Below are positions 5,671-6,748 of a stretch of 6,748 nt of DNA, in pieces. Source of the DNA: Zoogloea sp. GTDB lineage: Bacteria > Pseudomonadota > Gammaproteobacteria > Burkholderiales > Rhodocyclaceae. Location: the NCBI GenBank assembly GCA_016790385.1, contig JAEUNV010000360.1, forward strand, positions 1 through 6,748, in the 5' to 3' direction. The position numbers and the translations under genes are program-made. The notes under the pieces are model-generated. The model was given only the letters and a program-made list of their open reading frames with translations. It did no database searches and had not been told where the DNA came from. Every line of letters begins with the position of its first letter. Within the stretch, counting starts at the first letter, position 1.

Positions 5671-5688
5671 ATACGCGCAGCACGCGCC

Positions 5689-6748
5689 TCAACCCCGCTC
5701 GAACAGGGCGATGGATTCCACGTGCGAAGTCTGGGGGAACATGTTGGCGATACCCGCCCCCTTCAGGCGGTAGCCCTTTTCGTGGATGAGCACCGCGGTA
5801 TCCCGCGCAAGGGTTGCGGGATTGCAGGACACATAAACGATACGTGCAGGCGCCGAGGCCCCGAGTGCCTTGACCACGGCGATCGCCCCCTCCCGGGGGG
5901 GGTCGATGAGCATCTTGTCCAGCCGCCCCAGGGCGGCAAGACTGTCTTCAGTGGCTTCGAACAGGTTGGCGGCATGGAACTCGCTGCGCGCCTCCAGCCC
6001 ATTGGCGCGGGCATTCTCACCCGCTCGCCGCACCAGCGCATCACTCCCTTCCACGCCCACCACACGGGCACCCGATTTGGCGATGGGTAGACTGAAGTTA
6101 CCCAAGCCACAGAACAAGTCGGCAATCCGCTCGCCGGGACGGGGGGCCAGCAGCTGCATGGCACGGCGCATCAGCAGACGGTTGATGCCCATATTGACCT
6201 GCGTGAAATCCGTCGGCCGGAAGGCCATCGAGACACCAAACTCGGGCAAGGTATACGCCAGTCCCGGGGCCTCGGCCGGAAACAGGCGCCGGGCTGAATC
6301 CGGGCCGTTCAGCTGGCCCCAGACCTGCACGTCCTCGTCCCGGGCAAACGCGGCAAGAAGCGCCTCGTCGGCCGCGGTGAATGGCAACAAGTGGCGAAAA
6401 ACCAGGACAGTGATGCCCTCCCCAACGGCAATCTCGATTTGCGGCAGGCGATCAGGCGCCGACAGTTGCCCGACGAGAACCCGCAGACGGGGCACCATGG
6501 CGGAAACGCGAGGGGGAAGAATGGCGCATTCGTCCATCGGTGCCACGTAGCTGCTGCGCCGCTCGTGAAAGCCGATCAGCACGCCACCTTTGCTCGGCAC
6601 ATGGCGCACAGTCAGGCGCGCCCGATAGCGGTAGCCCCAGGCCGGGCCGACGATGGGGGGATAGAGCACATCCGCACGGACTCGCCCGAGATGCCACAGG
6701 GCATCCTCCAACACCCGCTGCTTGGCCGCCACTTGAGCGGTGGCCTCC
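5689..6748 (-). CDS. rlmD: 23S rRNA (uracil-1939-C5)-methyltransferase RlmD, 5'-truncated by window edge
   Basis: RlmD (RumA) uses S-adenosylmethionine to make m5U1939 in 23S rRNA. The frame stays open to the window edge (…EATAQ before the GTG at 6732), so about 80-100 residues are missing: the TRAM RNA-binding domain and the first three Fe-S cysteines. Counting from the codon at 6732, Cys69 (MDECAILPP) corresponds to the fourth [4Fe-4S] ligand; [15 protein letters not shown] (204-218) is the SAM-binding motif, preceded by [18 protein letters not shown] (275-282) is the catalytic-loop motif; Cys303 in [11 protein letters not shown] is the nucleophile; and Glu339 in [10 protein letters not shown] is the expected general base. 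All visible catalytic residues are present. TrmA and RlmC share the fold, but the Fe-S cysteine and the [10 protein letters not shown] and HVES forms favour RlmD. Confidence 0.93.
   Translation of the reverse strand, partial: EATAQVAAKQRVLEDALWHLGRVRADVLYPPIVGPAWGYRYRARLTVRHVPSKGGVLIGFHERRSSYVAPMDECAILPPRVSAMVPRLRVLVGQLSAPDRLPQIEIAVGEGITVLVFRHLLPFTAADEALLAAFARDEDVQVWGQLNGPDSARRLFPAEAPGLAYTLPEFGVSMAFRPTDFTQVNMGINRLLMRRAMQLLAPRPGERIADLFCGLGNFSLPIAKSGARVVGVEGSDALVRRAGENARANGLEARSEFHAANLFEATEDSLAALGRLDKMLIDPPREGAIAVVKALGASAPARIVYVSCNPATLARDTAVLIHEKGYRLKGAGIANMFPQTSHVESIALFERG

Noticed and set aside
5870..6550. Plus-strand open frame of 226 residues opposite rlmD
   Set aside because: Ser/Arg-rich antisense sequence; rlmD with all its catalytic motifs is on the other strand.

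Overview
The window looks like chromosomal DNA of a GC-rich Gram-negative proteobacterium. A betaproteobacterium (Rhodocyclales-like) is my best guess from codon use and from the neighbourhood yccA, tRNA-Ser and rlmD, but the taxon is an inference. Both edges cut genes: a TonB-dependent receptor loses its N-terminus at the left edge, and rlmD loses its N-terminus at the right edge.

Layout. 1-1770 (+) is the beta-barrel part of a TonB-dependent outer-membrane receptor. It converges on a YnfA-family small membrane protein at 1789-2118 (-). From about 2200 to 4600 the DNA is visibly less GC-rich and holds accessory genes: a short PD-(D/E)xK-like nuclease protein (2254-2724, -), a divergent XRE-family helix-turn-helix regulator (from 2786, +) whose frame appears broken after the DNA-binding domain, a roughly 200-bp intergenic stretch packed with inverted repeats (2995-3195), and a two-gene minus-strand operon. 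That operon is darT (4569-3928), a DNA ADP-ribosyltransferase toxin, followed by a NADAR-type antitoxin (3917-3210), i.e. a DarTG1-type toxin-antitoxin and phage-defence module. This block ends next to the 3' end of a tRNA-Ser(UGA) gene (4801-4714, -), the classical position of an integrated element.

To the right, high-GC housekeeping sequence returns: a YccA/Bax-inhibitor-1 membrane protein (4934-5623, +), a strong bidirectional terminator (5647-5670), and rlmD, a 23S rRNA uracil methyltransferase (6748-5689, -).

How the parts may work together. DarT would ADP-ribosylate single-stranded DNA (guanine in the DarT1 clade) and the NADAR protein would remove the mark. The XRE protein probably once repressed the divergent nuclease gene: a good minus-strand promoter (TTGATC, 17-bp spacer, TATAGT) has its -10 box inside an AGGCC-N10-GGCCT inverted repeat. 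The two adjacent modules make a small defence-like island beside a tRNA gene. The least explained parts are the XRE/nuclease pair and the structured intergenic region.
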